The notes: a model not told the origin generated them from the letters alone. A stretch of DNA of 64,000 bases from Gigaspora rosea (GCA_003550325.1 QKWP01000063.1:1-64000), one strand, 5' to 3'. Shown: positions 1 through 11,448, counted from the first letter of the stretch. A program made the numbers and translations.

Positions 1-1177
1 TACGAAATGAACTATTCTGTAAAATTGATCATCTGTAAAATAAGCATGTTAAAGAAGAGTGTCGGTGAAATGTGAGGTCTTTGAGGTGATTGTCGATGAA
101 AGAATACAGACCCAACCCAGATCTACATAAGAGAAAGAAAATTTAGCTTTTGTAAAAAAAATAAGAAAAACGATAAAAGAAAAATTAAATTGTACTTATC
201 GCTAGATCAAAAACCTATTTAACGATCTATTAGACTATCGCTATTACTATAAGAACAAAAAAATTTTATTGGTTGACTATTTTTAGACATTGATCAATTT
301 TTTGCTCTTCTTTACTATTTTTAGATAGCGATCAATTTGTGCAACTTTTTTTAAAATCAGCATTTATCTTGATTTTTTATTATGCAAACAGGCTTTCATT
401 TATAATTGAAAAATGTAGCCCGTGCCAAACTTTATCTAAATATAGCAAAAATTCAATTTTGGTTTTTTGGGGAGTTTCGGCCCTTTCTACTGCAAAGGCC
501 CCATATTAAAAGAATATTGTTAGTTAAAATAGACAAGTTATTGAAAAATTACTTTTTTTTTGTGGAATGCATTTTTAGCATTTGTATATAAAGTTAGTAA
601 CATTTTAAGGTTATGCATTTTTAACAAATAGAGGGGCAACAATAGAAACCAGGCAAATCATTTTTAGTAATTTTTTTTAAACTTTAGATTAAAATATCTT
701 AACCACTATTAAACCAATCTTGATAAAAATTTTTTTATTTTAATTCTATAACTAATAGAATTAAAATAAAAAAAAATTTATCAAAATTGGTTTAGTAGTT
801 GCTAAGATAGTTTAATCTAAAGTTTAAAAAAAATTTACTTAGAAACAATTTGCCTGGTTTCTATTGATGTCACAAATGTTTTAATGGTGACAACGAAATT
901 AATAACAGTCTCTGCTACTAACGTCTACTTCAAATGTAAAATGAACTCAATGATATTAAATCCCTATAAGAGTTAGCAAGTATCTATTTACTTATTATTG
1001 ATAGTTTATTATTTTATAAGACTTATGGATTCTTTACTTTCTCTTCCTTTTTTATACATATTTTTTCTCTCTAATTATATCATAATGTGATTATAAAATT
1101 TTGTCTTTAAAATTAATTATTAACCATTCTATTTTTACACCTATCTCATTATGCTATTTTAATGCAATTTTGTTATA
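1..1177. other. AT-rich intergenic DNA without a recognisable gene
   Basis: No ORF with protein-like composition is present; the 61-codon ORF at 406-591 is low-complexity. Bases about 370-460 resemble the inner part of the mariner-type MITE at 63001-63342 (shared stretch around CTTTCATTTATAATTGAAAA), so a relic of that family probably lies here. A foldback repeat at 640-866 is listed separately. Confidence 0.6.
640..866. repeat. Foldback (inverted repeat), about 227 bp
   Basis: The two halves are near-perfect inverted copies. The outer ends read CAATAGAAACCAGGCAAAT on the left and its complement on the right, and the centre is near position 750 (AATTCTATA/ATAGAATT). It looks like a MITE, but I could not identify a convincing target duplication, so its class is open. 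Confidence 0.7.
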
Positions 1178-1241
1178 CTTTCATGTATTGTTGTACATGG
1201 ACATTGTCCCACCAATTTTACACAAACATGGACAGTCCCAG

Positions 1242-2067
1242 TGTCAACCTAGATTTCTACCTCTTTAGAGAAATGCTAGAGACAGAGTGACTAATGCAGG
1301 GAGGCACTTTATGCAATTCACACTAATTACTATAGTATGCAAGAGTCAGAAGGGATACTGTTATTTGGGCAGTATTTTGTAAAGAGGCTTGGGGGATTTG
1401 CAATTATGAAAGAGGCCACAATTAATAGTATATGAGGATACTAAGAATTGTATCAAATGTATTTCGGTGAAGACACACTACTTCACTTATTCTTTATTCA
1501 ATAAACAGAAATTATTTACTCTGCTTTTTAGCAAAGGAAAAACCTTGAGTATTTATAGATGTTTGTCCAATATAAATAAATACAATAAGAAATAAAGAAA
1601 TCTATATAATCAATAGATTTGATATATGCTAATGCTAAATATAATAGTTATAATGAATATAATAAAAATAATAAATATAACACATATATCCTAAATATCA
1701 GCTATATTAGATATGTTAATTATATCTGTCAAAACTGTTATGTCCATAATGTCTAATATGTCTAAAATGTCAGACATATCTGTGATTAACTGAAATGTCT
1801 AGGATTACTCGAAATGTCCGATATTTCAGTGTCACAGGTGGCGCAGTATTGATCGACCAATAAGATTTGGGCGCAGTAGAACGTTTTGTAAAGACCAATC
1901 ATTCAGTTTTGACTAGAATGAGCTAGAACGGTCTAATCGAAATGATTTTGGTACCATTCGAAAGCTCTCATCGAGGCGGTCACGATGGTGGTAATTTCAT
2001 TAAAATTATATCACGGAGTCAAGAGCTATCCTCGTTATACATTTCATATGTTTTTACAGGTCTAACA
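1242..2067 (-). repeat. 3' LTR of the Gypsy element
   Basis: It begins with the complement of TGTTAGACCTGTAAAAAC at 2067 and ends at 1242 (TGTCAACC on the plus strand). It matches 10640-11448 closely from about 1540 to 2067 and at its outer 33 bp. The stretch 1275-1539 corresponds to the N gap in the other copy. Confidence 0.92.
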
Positions 2068-2080
2068 ACTCTTCTCCACT
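2068..2080 (-). other. Polypurine tract
   Basis: Read on the minus strand, AGTGGAGAAGAG lies directly upstream of the 3' LTR start (TGTTAG). This is the normal place for the plus-strand DNA primer of an LTR element. Confidence 0.7.
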
Positions 2081-2102
2081 TATTTATGAGCTCCTGCAAA
2101 TC

Positions 2103-2495
2103 TCAGTCAACAAGGGCTTGATAATCTGCTTCTGGGAGTTCTTTTATAATCCTGAGAGTTGTTTTTGTAGTCCTTTGAAGTTGGTCTACTCCAAAGTCTT
2201 TAAAGATATTATAAGTTCTAATAGCTGCCTTATAATAGTATGCAGTAATCCTTCTTCTGTATGCTCTCAGTTCCTCAGGAGTTTCTGATTCCTCCTGCAA
2301 TAATTCTCCTAGATAATATGCATATAACAATTGTCTTTTTCTTCTAGTAGACCCCATACTTAGGAGTTTGGTATATGTTCTTGTCACTCTAGTCATTAAT
2401 GACATACTAGAGTTACTAGGATGTGGTATAGTGGGAACAATTTGAGGTTCAGTTTGCAATATATCCCCAAATACAGTTTGGAATCGATCTGACAT
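2103..2495 (-). CDS. Accessory ORF of the Gypsy element (130 aa, unknown function)
   Basis: This uninterrupted 130-codon ORF starts with ATG at 2495 and ends 35 bp before the 3' LTR, downstream of integrase, where retroviruses carry env and some plant elements carry extra ORFs. The product has no signal peptide or membrane segment. It is hydrophilic, with a basic stretch STRRKRQLL near residue 50 and predicted helical segments (EELRAYRRRITAYYYKA; RTTKTTLRIIKELPEADY). I recognise no domain. It is notable for being intact while gag and pol have decayed. It may be an accessory protein, or an exon of a spliced element product. Confidence 0.5.
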   Translation of the reverse strand: MSDRFQTVFGDILQTEPQIVPTIPHPSNSSMSLMTRVTRTYTKLLSMGSTRRKRQLLYAYYLGELLQEESETPEELRAYRRRITAYYYKAAIRTYNIFKDFGVDQLQRTTKTTLRIIKELPEADYQALVD

Positions 2496-2549
2496 GTTTT
2501 CAAAGGTAAAGGCGTGGGAATAGGGGGTAGGGCGCCTTATATTGCAGTA

Positions 2550-3817
2550 TTATTGTTGTATTACCACATGTGGCTGCCACGATTGACGGTGATAATACTT
2601 TTTTAGTAGATATACATTATAAGGTGTATCTACAATTTGTCCATCCATTTTGCGCAACTGATACACATCAAGGGCGACTCTTTTGTGTATAAAATAGGGT
2701 CCCAGCCATTTTGGTAGTAATTTCCCTGTATACGTTTATCCCTTGCTGCATCATACAACAAAACCATTTCATTTTCTTGAAAAATCCGCCTAACTTTTTT
2801 GTGCTTTTTATCCCAATAAAATTTTTGTTTTTGTTGGGCTTTGGTAATGTTCATTTTTGCTTTTACATGTGCTTTAGGTAGTTCTTCAACTATCCCAAAT
2901 AACCTGTCTAACATGTTTTCTTCAAGTATTGTTTCTTGTATAAAAATAGGAAACTTGGCTTCTCTTCCATAGGTCAAATAGAAGGGAGTAAATTTGGTGG
3001 TTGCCTGTTTTGCAGTACGGTAAGCAAACAATACAGAAGGAATTAAGGTATCCCATTCTTGGTCTTTGGTGACAAGTTTTGCTAAAGATTCACAAAGTGT
3101 TCTATTAAAGCGTTCGACTAGTCCATTTGTTTGTGGATGGTACGGCATAGACAAGAGGTGTTTAATCTGGAATCATTGTACCAAGGTATGTACAAGTTCA
3201 TTTAGTAAATGTCTTCCCCTATCAGAGAGCAAGTATGCAGGGCATCCATGTCGACAGATGATATCTTCATAAATAAAATTGGCTGCCTCTTGTGCATTTG
3301 CAGCTAGTACAGCTTTTGCTTCTGGCCATTTAGTTAAATAGTCAGTAGCTACTATAATGAACTTATTTTTCCTAGTAGTTTCTGGAAGGGGTCCTACATA
3401 ATCAATTTCAATTCGATGGAAAGGGGCTTCCATAGGTATGGGTTTCAAAGGTCCTGGAGTGCAATATTTTCCTCTTTTTTGACAATCATCGCAAGATTGA
3501 ACATACTTTTTAATATGTTCAAACATTTGGGGCCAGTAATATTTGTTTCGAATTTTATCGAACATTTTATTTGTTCCTAAGTGGGCTCCAATTGGGTGGT
3601 TGTGCATTAAGTAGAGAATAGGTTCTACTTCATGTTGTTGGATCACCCTTAAAAGATTTTTCTTGTTTCGTCTATCTCTTTTATAAAGTTGATTGTTAAC
3701 AATTATATAATAATTGCTTTTTGAAATTAACTTGGTCTTTTGAATAGTGCTAAAACTATCAGGGGTTTGGACAGTTTTTAAATAATGTTTTAAATGTTGG
3801 TAATGAATTCTATCCAT
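2550..3817 (-). pseudogene. Integrase (C-terminal part of pol), interrupted
   Basis: Reading runs from about 3817 down to a TAA at 2550-2552. The N-terminal HHCC zinc finger is visible (HNHPIGAHLG...CDDCQ). The catalytic core has D in EIDYVGPLP, D in LLSDRG and E in NGLVERFN, with exactly 35 positions between the last two, the D,D-35-E spacing of integrases. A TGA at 3170-3172 lies inside that spacing, and a frameshift near 2720 separates the C-terminal GPY/F-like module (WLGPYFIHKR). No chromodomain follows. The product would insert element DNA into the host genome, but this copy cannot give an intact enzyme. Confidence 0.85.
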
Positions 3818-3931
3818 AATAAAAAAATAACTATACTAATAACTAACTAAATAAGTTAACAAATGCTAGGACACTGACTACCTAGACTAGATTGTGCTTA
3901 TTGTCGGATTTCACTACTATGACTAAGAAAA

Positions 3932-5250
3932 TTATTGGTAGTAGATAGTGGGGTTTACAACTTTCCACCAAGTAATATTGCAAAGGTAATGTTCAGAATA
4001 ATTATTATGTTCAAGTAGATGGGCTTCACTAGGGGTTTCTAGTAGGGGTAACCACCAGAGAATTGGGTTTGTTGGTAAGAGTATAGATTCTTTAGCAGTA
4101 GTCAGAAGTTCTGGCTCATTCATGGAAGTTTCCCAAGTAAATGTATCAGGTGGGTACCATATAGCTGTTTTAAAATTTGTAGCCAGTTCAGGCCAATTTT
4201 CACTTGCAGACATTGTTTCTTCTATAGGCCAGTCGTTGGTATAATGACACTAGTCATTAAATACAGCTGATCCTTCTGATAGGACTATATCTTCTTCTTC
4301 ATCAGGGGTTGGCCAATAGCTCTTAACTACTTCGTCAATAGGATAGCTTTTGATTGTTACCCAGAGTCGTAGTTCAATATGACAAAAGTGGCATTCATCA
4401 CAGGGACTATAGAGTTTGTTTCCACATTAGCATTGGGCAGTAGGACCTTTCCAATCTCTAGTAAGGCTTTTTCCACTATGTTTGGTACGAAATCGCTCAC
4501 TAATATGCTCAAGATAATACCAGGTACAGAACTGGTTATCATATCGTATTCCTTCAGATGAGAAAGTCATTTGTTCATAGGGTCAAATGCTTTCGAGAAA
4601 GGTAGGGGATAGTTAATCATGTAATGTCCATTTAACAATTGTTAAATGCTATTCCGTCGGAATCTCAGATACTTTTTCTTTAACTTCTGATTCATTTTGC
4701 TTTTCTTCTTGATCATATTTTCGTCTCCATTTTATAGCTCCTTCATATTTCTCAAATTCACTTGTATAATCCACTTTGAGAGTATTTATCATGTCATTGA
4801 ACTCTATGTGACTTCGTTGGTTAAAGAAGGTAACAGTATCTGCCTTATATACTAAATATTGGCAGAGTAATTCTATTTCTTCCATGGGCAGATTATAAGT
4901 CATTGGGTAGACCACTTCTTCTGGAAGGGATTCAACATCACTCCAAGAATCTTCTGAAAAGAAGTCATTAGTGGTAGAATAGTTTTCATCTTCATGAGGC
5001 TCTTCTATTGAGACACTAAATAATTCCATAGGTTCAGTTTCTTCTTGTATAGAGGTTTCTTCATAGCAAATAGCTAATCTTTTAATAGGTATTTGCTTTA
5101 GGGCATTCCAAATTCGATAGTCAGTATAGCATTGCTTACACCAACATTTTGATCTATATAGAAGGTTCTTGCACCAATATTGTGCATCTGGGCCATGCCA
5201 ATTAAGTATAAATATATTCTTTCCCTTTTCTTTAGTTCCAAATTTTGTAC
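3932..5250 (-). pseudogene. pol spacer between RNase H and integrase
   Basis: About 1.3 kb separates RNase H from the integrase zinc finger, longer than in most Ty3/Gypsy elements. It holds two protein-like ORFs on the element strand: 4649-5029 (126 aa, very acidic, rich in E, D and S) and 3932-4213 (93 aa, Trp- and Pro-rich). Neither resembles a family I know. They may be fragments of one linker region of the polyprotein broken by frameshifts. Confidence 0.5.
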
Positions 5251-6282
5251 TTAAAAATCAACATAACTCCAATTATGCTTCGGAATATTGTCAAAGGTAA
5301 ACCCAGTAGAAGTACATTGGAAGTTCTGGCACAGTTCCAAATTATATTTAGCAACTAGGGAGAGTTGGGGTTTCATTGTTTTCCATACTTGATCATGGAT
5401 ATAATCTCCAAGAAAGTTAGCTTCACAACGGGTAATTCGTTGTTTCAGATGATGAGAATAGTAAGTTCTCCAAGAATTTGTACTTTCTATTTGCATTGCA
5501 TCCTCCTCTAGAGCAACAGTATTTTTTTGTATTGCGGTTTGAAAGGCCTCTTGTTCTGTTAGTAAATTTTCTTCTTCTTCAATTTTCATCATATTAATAT
5601 CTTCTTTATACATTTGAGAAAGTGTATCAGCATTAGTATGCTTTCTCCTAGGACGATGTATGATAGTAAAATTATAAGGCTCAAGCCTCATAATCCAACG
5701 AGCACATTTTCCTTTCAAGACAGTAGTTCTTAACCATTTTAGAGCTGCATGGTCGGTTACCAAATAAAATAACTTGGCTCCAAGGCAGGGTTGGCAATGG
5801 AGCCAATGGAGCTCAATGGTTGTGCGAATGGAGCTCAAATAGCTAGTATCCATTGGTTCCATTCAGAGCTCCATTGGCTCCATTCGCAGCTCCATTGGGC
5901 TCCATTGACTCCATTGCCAACCCTGCTCCAAGGTATTGGTGGAAGTGCTCAACAGCCCATACGATTGCCAGGCATTCCAATTCAGTAGTTGAGTAGTTAC
6001 GCTTCACTTTTGTTAAACTTCTGCTTGTATAGGCAACGACATATTCTTTTTTATTAATATCTATTTGAGCAAGCACTGCTCCTAGTCCTGAATTAGAAGC
6101 GTCTGAATGAATATAGAAGGGTTCTTGGAAGTTGGGGTAGCGAAGGATTGGTGCAGAAATCAAATGTTCTTTTAGAGTAAGAAAGGCTTCATTTTGATCA
6201 GCAGTTCAAATATAAGGTTTGTTTTTTTGCAATGGTTTGTTCAAGGGTTTGGCAATTTTAGAAAATCCTTTAATGAATTTTC
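5251..6282 (-). pseudogene. RNase H domain of pol, split by a hAT MITE
   Basis: The RNase H-like domain of Gypsy pol is clear: YIHSDASNSGLGAVLAQ (first Asp), YSTTELECLAIVWAVEHF (Glu), then after the insertion LVTDHAALKWL (Asp) and HTNADTLS. Residues before the insertion (HQYLGA) and after it (KLFYLVTDH) join into the normal order once the 140-bp element is removed. A TGA near 6210 replaces a Trp codon in the connection region. The enzyme would degrade the RNA strand of the RNA-DNA hybrid. Confidence 0.85.
5786..5925. mobile_element. 140-bp hAT MITE inside the RNase H region
   Basis: Terminal inverted repeats are CAGGGTTGGCAATGGAG and its complement, and the perfect 8-bp target duplication CTCCAAGG lies at 5778-5785 and 5926-5933. 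CAGGG ends plus an 8-bp duplication place it in hAT. The interior is made of repeated CCATTGGCTCCATT-like words that pair across the element. Confidence 0.93.
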
Positions 6283-6284
6283 TA

Positions 6285-6927
6285 TCCCTTAGATTGTAAC
6301 ACAGGCAAATTTGACTGCGTATTTAAAATTTTTAATAAAATTTTAAATATTGATTTTAGCCATATCTTTTCTAAGTAAAAAATATTCTTTAAGTTTTGTT
6401 TTAGTAACTTTGTTATAAAATTTTTTTAAAATCATTAGAAAACTTTAATATAATAAATGTTTAAAGTTCTTGTATTGGCATTTTTACTATTAAAATTTTT
6501 CTTTAGATTTTTTCAAATTTTATATGTTCCCGTCTATAAACAAAATCTTTACTTCTAATACAAGTCTTAATTTTTACAAGTAAATCATCAAAGTTGCAAT
6601 AATAAAAGTTGTCATCCTTTATATAAACTACAATATTGTCTTAAGAACTATAGTTCTAAAACTAAAACTAAATAAAATCGCAGAAAAATTGTAATAAAAT
6701 TTTTTAAAAAAATTTTTTCTTAAAATTATCTATTTTCAGCTTATATGTAACTATAATTTATTTTCTTATAATATAAAAACTAATTTTGCAAAAAAGTAAT
6801 CCTTATTTTCAAATATAATTGTACAAAGTTTTATTTAATTATTTTAGTATTTTAAAAAAGTAAATCAGAGCTAAAAAAGTGCAAAAACGCAGGCAAATTT
6901 GCCTGTGTTCTACTACAATCTAAGGGA
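6285..6927. mobile_element. 643-bp Tc1/mariner-type MITE inside the pol gene
   Basis: Inverted ends TCCCTTAGATTGTA, followed by ACACAGGCAAATTTG, occur on both sides; the right copy has 5 extra bases between the two blocks. The element is flanked by TA at 6283-6284 and 6928-6929. It is AT-rich with no transposase. It interrupts the pol reading frame between IRSFLGLAS and YRKFIKGF. Confidence 0.92.
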
Positions 6928-6929
6928 TA

Positions 6930-7795
6930 ATAAGATGCTAGTCCCAAAAAGCTTCTTATTTGGTGCACAGTAGTAGAAATAGGAAATTTCTTAATCTTTT
7001 CAATTTTCTTCATTAGGTGCAATTCCTTCTCGGCTCACAATATGTCCTAAAAATTTAATTTGTTTCAGGAAAAAGAAGCATTTTTCTAAGTTGAGTTTTA
7101 GGTTTGCTTCTCTTAACACATTGAAAATGGTTTGGAGGTGGTAAATATGTTCTTCAAAAGTTTTTGAATAGATAGTAATAGACAACAACAAATTGATTTT
7201 TGAAAGGTCGTAATAATTGATCCATCAACCTTTGAAAAATGGCAGGGGCATTACAGAGTCCAAAGGGCATAACATTGAACTTGTAGGTTCCAAACTTGGT
7301 AATAAATGCAGTTTTCTTTTTGTCTTCTTTTTGCACAGCTACTTGCCAATAGCCGCTTGCTAAATCAAGACTTGTGAACCATTGGGCTCCTTCAAATACA
7401 GATAATATTTTATCAATATTGGGTAGAGGGTAAACATCTTTTTCAGTAGCGGCATTAAGCTTTCTGTAGTCAATACAGATTCTTTTCTTTCCTCTCTTTT
7501 TAGGCGCAAGTACGACAGGAGAGGACCAAGGGCTAACAGATTCTCAGATAACTCCTTGCTGTTCCATAGCACGAATTTCATTTTTAAGGAAAGCTTGTTC
7601 ATCAGGAGCAACCTGATATGCTCTTTGCTTAACCTTTCTGGTATCAATCTGGTGACAGATGATATTGGTTTGTCCTAACTCCATGGTTTGTCCTTCTTCA
7701 GATATATTTTGTACAAATATATCCCAGTTGTTCATTAAAGTTTCTTTTGCTTTGGTGATTTCGCTTTTAGTTAGGTTTTCACTCATATTAGGAAC
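6930..7795 (-). pseudogene. Reverse transcriptase domain of pol, active-site box deleted
   Basis: Conserved blocks are recognisable: WSSPVVLAPKK, RICIDYRKLN, YPLPNIDKIL, FTSLDLASGYWQV, KTAFITKFGTYKFNVMPFGLCNAPAIFQRLMD, then the thumb and connection (LGHIVSREGIAPNEE). At the position of the YxDD metal-binding box (about 7185-7195) the two aspartates are missing through a deletion of about 11 bp, which also shifts the frame. Further frameshifts occur near 7010 and near 7545. It would have copied element RNA into DNA; this copy is certainly inactive. Confidence 0.88.
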
Positions 7796-8009
7796 AATAG
7801 AATCTTCTATTTCAGCAGTTATGACTCCTGTTAGATAGGTAGCAGGATTCTTTTCTTGAATAAGATCTTCCCATGGGTTTCATGCAGTTCTTCTTCAGAA
7901 AAGTTGTTAAAGGAAGTGGAAGAACTGTCATCAGAAAAGTCAGACATGAAGGTTTCTTCTTCTTCATTTTCTAGTTCCACAATGCATTCATCATCCTCAA
8001 ACTCGTCAT
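7796..8009 (-). pseudogene. pol linker between protease and reverse transcriptase
   Basis: The minus strand reads through a degenerate, acidic region (ELEDECIVELENEEEE-like) between the protease ORF end and the RT start. The plus-strand serine-rich ORF here is only its antisense shadow. Confidence 0.4.
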
Positions 8010-8405
8010 TTATGTCAGTTGGTTTTGAGGTAGTGACATGAGGGTATTAATAGTTGCTTGTTTCCCAAGGTATCGAATATGTAGGGTATGAGCACCAAAG
8101 TCAAGTTTAGCTCGAGATTTATTAAACCAATTAGTTCCCAATAGAAGGGTTTCATCAGATGATTCGATTACTTGTAGATTAATAGGGATAGCAATATCCT
8201 TTAAGGCAATTTTGATATTGTCAATAATTCTGAGAGCTTTTGCTCTGTTTCTATTGGCCGTGATTACGATAGTTTTGGAGTCCTGGTCAGGTTGTAATCT
8301 CAATTTCTCCATCAGTTTTCTGGTAATAATGCTTACTGCAGCACCAGAATCGAGTATAGCCACAACAGGGTTTCCTTTGATTCGTACATGACACCTCATT
8401 GCCAC
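8010..8405 (-). pseudogene. Retroviral-type aspartic protease
   Basis: The 131-codon ORF contains the active-site motif VAILDSGAAVSII near residue 20 and a downstream ETLLLGTNWF block, which matches the ILG flap-side motif of retropepsins. It would cut the element polyprotein. The ORF itself has no stop, but it is in a different frame from gag and RT, so the polyprotein as a whole is broken. Confidence 0.85.
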
Positions 8406-8459
8406 AGTTTTTCGATTTCTTTCAGGCTCAACATGGTTAGCTTCAGTAGTTGCAGTTCT

Positions 8460-10349
8460 TCACTTTAGAGCCTGGGCCAAATTCTTCCATTGGGTAGGTA
8501 GTTGAAGTGCTTGTCCAATAGTCATACTAACTTTGGTATTTAGAATATCATTGGTGATATTATAGGGTTCAAGCTCATCGATAACAGATGGTAATCTTTT
8601 AACAAGAGTTCGTTTTGTAGGCTTTCTAATTTTAATTGGGGTATCAATTTCAATAGGTTCAGGTTCAGGGTTGAAACTTTGTGAAGGGGTAACAGTTCTA
8701 TTGCGTAGATTCAACTCCTTTTTTGATTCAGATAATCTTTGCTTTTTCTTTTGTTCCTTACAGTTGGTACTGTAGCGAGAAGCTCGAGGTAGGTGGGTAA
8801 CATAGACTTCATCCTCCCAGTAATCATAATCATCTTCAACTTCAACCATGATAATATTTCTTCTTTTTACAAATTGAGGTTTGTTCATTTGGTTTCGTTG
8901 TTCATAAGTGGTTCTTTTTTCTGCATACAATCCCTAGCAGCATGTCCATATTCTCCACGCATATAGCAATTGTAATTGGTTTTTTTGAGTTGGTATGCTT
9001 GGCTACGATTCGGGCTAAATTGTGTAGTTGGCTAAAATCTTGGAGACTTGGTAGCCTCAGTTTGAGTGTATAGAGCAGATGCAATAGTGGCATAGTTGAT
9101 AGTCATTTGTTGTATTTGCTTGGTCAAAGTTTAATATCCTTTTCAAGACTAGCTGGCTGCCTTTTTCAGGTTGGGCATTGGCAGCAAAATCCTTGCCCTG
9201 TTCATAATGTTGTACCAAAGTGCGGAGTGCAGCTAAATCACCTGGATTATACATAAAAACTATTGGTAGCAAGTCTGGATGTAGTCTCTTTTTGAAGTAG
9301 AACAAAATTCTATCAGCATCAGTAATTTCACTTCTTTTAACCAAGCGATTGAATCTGCTATAATAGGCTTCTATAGGTTCATCAGATTATTGTTTAATGG
9401 TATCCAATTCTTTTAACCATTTATTTTTCCAGCGTTGGGTACAGAAGGTAGCTTTGAAATCATTTGTAATAGCTGTCCACAGATTGTCCCAATTAGGAGC
9501 ACCAGTAGTGGTCTGGGTACCATAAAAATGTTGTTGCCACTCATCAGCCACTCCATGTAAGAAAGCGGGTAAAACTTCTCTTTTTCGCATAGCATTCCAT
9601 TTGTTTGCTGATGCAGCTTTTTCAAAACTCTCAACCCAAGTATAGGGGTCTTGTGTCCCATCACCAAGAAAAGGTTCAACTCTAAGTAGGATAGAGCCAG
9701 TAGTATTGGCTTTAAGGTAGGCTAAAATTTCATCATTGGATGTCATTGTTAATGTTTGTACTAATGGTTTTACAATAGGTTTTGGTTTGGGTAAAGAGGA
9801 ATTAAAAGTAAGATTTAAGGTAGAAAGATTAACACCAAAATAAGGTAATTCAGAAAGGGGGTTATGAACTAAAGTAGATGCAAATAGGAAATAGGGAGTT
9901 CCTGGAGTAATTTGTTTAAAAATATCCTCAATAGGTTCCCTATCAGCAAGCTCTTCGTCGGTTAAATTTAAAGGGTTCTTTTCAAAAAAATCAGAATATA
10001 CGGCTGTAAATGCAATAAGATGAATAATTTCAATTATATCGCCAGGGGAACTTTGATATCTAATACTATAAATTAACTTAAAGATGGTATTCTTATGTTG
10101 AGGTAGGTTAAATTCTTTGTAAATATTTCCAAGAATATTAAAATATTCTAAGGATTTTCCAGTAAAATTAACAACAGGAAATGTTTCTTTATACCAACTA
10201 GCAAAATTTTTAAAAGATGTAGGTATAGTAGTAGTAAAAGGGTAACAAATCTCACAAGAATCTTCTTTCTTTTCAATAAGAAGCTGATATGTATGCAGGA
10301 ATTGATGTTGAACTATCTTAGATAAGTATTGTCCAAAATCAAAATTCAT
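8460..10349 (-). pseudogene. gag (capsid and nucleocapsid), broken by stop and frameshifts
   Basis: The ATG at 10349 opens 320 codons ending at a TAA at 9384-9386. Reading continues in the same frame as SDEPIEAYYSRFNRLVKR, so the stop is secondary. The capsid block PFLGDGTQDPYTWVESFEKA...W..HFYG is the Gypsy gag (retrotrans_gag) pattern. Frameshifts follow near 9130 and 8930. The nucleocapsid zinc knuckle at about 8925-8970 reads C-Y-M-R-G-E-Y-G-H-A-A-R-D-C, so the second cysteine of the CCHC box is replaced by Arg. A basic, proline-containing tail runs down to 8460. Gag forms the cytoplasmic particle in which the element RNA is copied. Confidence 0.8.
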
Positions 10350-10620
10350 TCACTAGTGTTCTATCCTGTTTGAAGCTGTTTGTCACAATGCAAACACTTA
10401 TGCTTTCACTCCAAACGATTAAATTATCTCAATATTTTGATGGCTGTAGCGCTTTGGCGTTGCGTTTTTCTACTATGATATGCTTAGTAGAAAAGTTCCG
10501 TAAGGTCTTCCTTTGTATACCTTCCAAGTTACACGTAAGTAGCTTCAAAATTCGTTTCAGGATGTTATAATTTCCAAACGGTGTTGACTAACGTTTTCTT
10601 GCTTCTTTGAGTTGGTGAAT

Positions 10621-10636
10621 CTCACAGTCACCACCA
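10621..10636 (-). other. Primer-binding site
   Basis: On the minus strand TGGTGGTGACTGTGAG begins 3 nt after the end of the 5' LTR. It starts with the TGG expected for pairing with the CCA end of a host tRNA. I did not identify which tRNA. Confidence 0.65.
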
Positions 10637-10639
10637 ATT

Positions 10640-11448
10640 TGTCAACCTAGATTTCTACCTCTTTAGAGAAATNNNNNNNNNNNNNNNNNNNNNNNNNNNN
10701 NNNNNNNNNNNNNNNNNNNNNNNNNNNNNNNNNNNNNNNNNNNNNNNNNNNNNNNNNNNNNNNNNNNNNNNNNNNNNNNNNNNNNNNNNNNNNNNNNNNN
10801 NNNNNNNNNNNNNNNNNNNNNNNNNNNNNNNNNNNNNNNNNNNNNNNNNNNNNNNNNNNNNNNNNNNNNNNNNNNNNNNNNNNNNNNNNNNNNNNNNNNN
10901 NNNNNNNNNNNNNNNNNNNNNNNAAAACCTTGAGTATTTATACATGTTTGTCCAATATAAATAAATACAATAAGAAATAAAGAAATCTATAATCGATAGA
11001 TTTGATATATGCTAATGATAAATATAATAGTTATAATGAATATAATAAAAATAATAAATATAACACATATATCCTAAATATCAGCTATATTAGATATGTT
11101 AATTATATCTGTCAAAACTGTTATGTCCATAATGTCTAATATGTCTAAAATGTCAGACATATCTGTGATTAACTGAAATGTCTAGGATTACTCGAAATGT
11201 CCGATATTTCAGTGTCACAGGTGGCGCAGTATTGATCGACAATAAGATTTGGGCGCAGTAGGACGTTTTGTAAAGACCAATCATTCAGTTTTGACTAGAA
11301 TGAGCTAGAACAGTCCAATCGAGATGATTTTGGTACCATTCGAAAGCTCTCAGCGAGGCGGTCACGATGGTGGTAATTTCATTAAAATTAGATCACGGGG
11401 TCATGGCTATCGTCATTATACGTTTCATACGTTTTTACAGGTCTAACA
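10640..11448 (-). repeat. 5' LTR of the Gypsy element (contains assembly gap)
   Basis: It matches the 3' LTR over its outer 33 bp (10640-10672) and from 10924 to 11448, with scattered substitutions. The missing part is represented by Ns. The other copy shows that about 264 bp should fill it, so the 251-N gap is about the right size. Confidence 0.92.
10673..10923. other. Assembly gap (251 N)
   Basis: A run of N lies inside the 5' LTR. The gap was probably left because the two LTR copies are nearly identical. Confidence 0.99.

Larger units (their letters stand above)
1242..11448 (-). mobile_element. Ty3/Gypsy LTR retrotransposon, full length but defective
   Basis: Two long terminal repeats, TGTTAGACCT...GGTTGACA when read on the minus strand, flank gag, aspartic protease, reverse transcriptase, RNase H and integrase in that order, which is the Ty3/Gypsy order. 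A primer-binding site and polypurine tract are in the expected places. LTR copies differ by only a few substitutions and small indels in the parts that can be compared, so insertion is fairly recent. The interior carries two MITE insertions, several frameshifts and in-frame stops, and has lost the reverse transcriptase active-site box, so it cannot move by itself. The flanks (CCAG before, CTAG after) could be a 4-bp duplication with one change. Confidence 0.92.

Noticed and set aside
2103-2630. Chromodomain at the end of integrase
   Set aside because: After the GPY-like module the reading ends at 2550 without the aromatic cage pattern of chromodomains.
10655-10945. 96-codon ORF across the N run
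   Set aside because: It consists almost only of unknown residues from the assembly gap.
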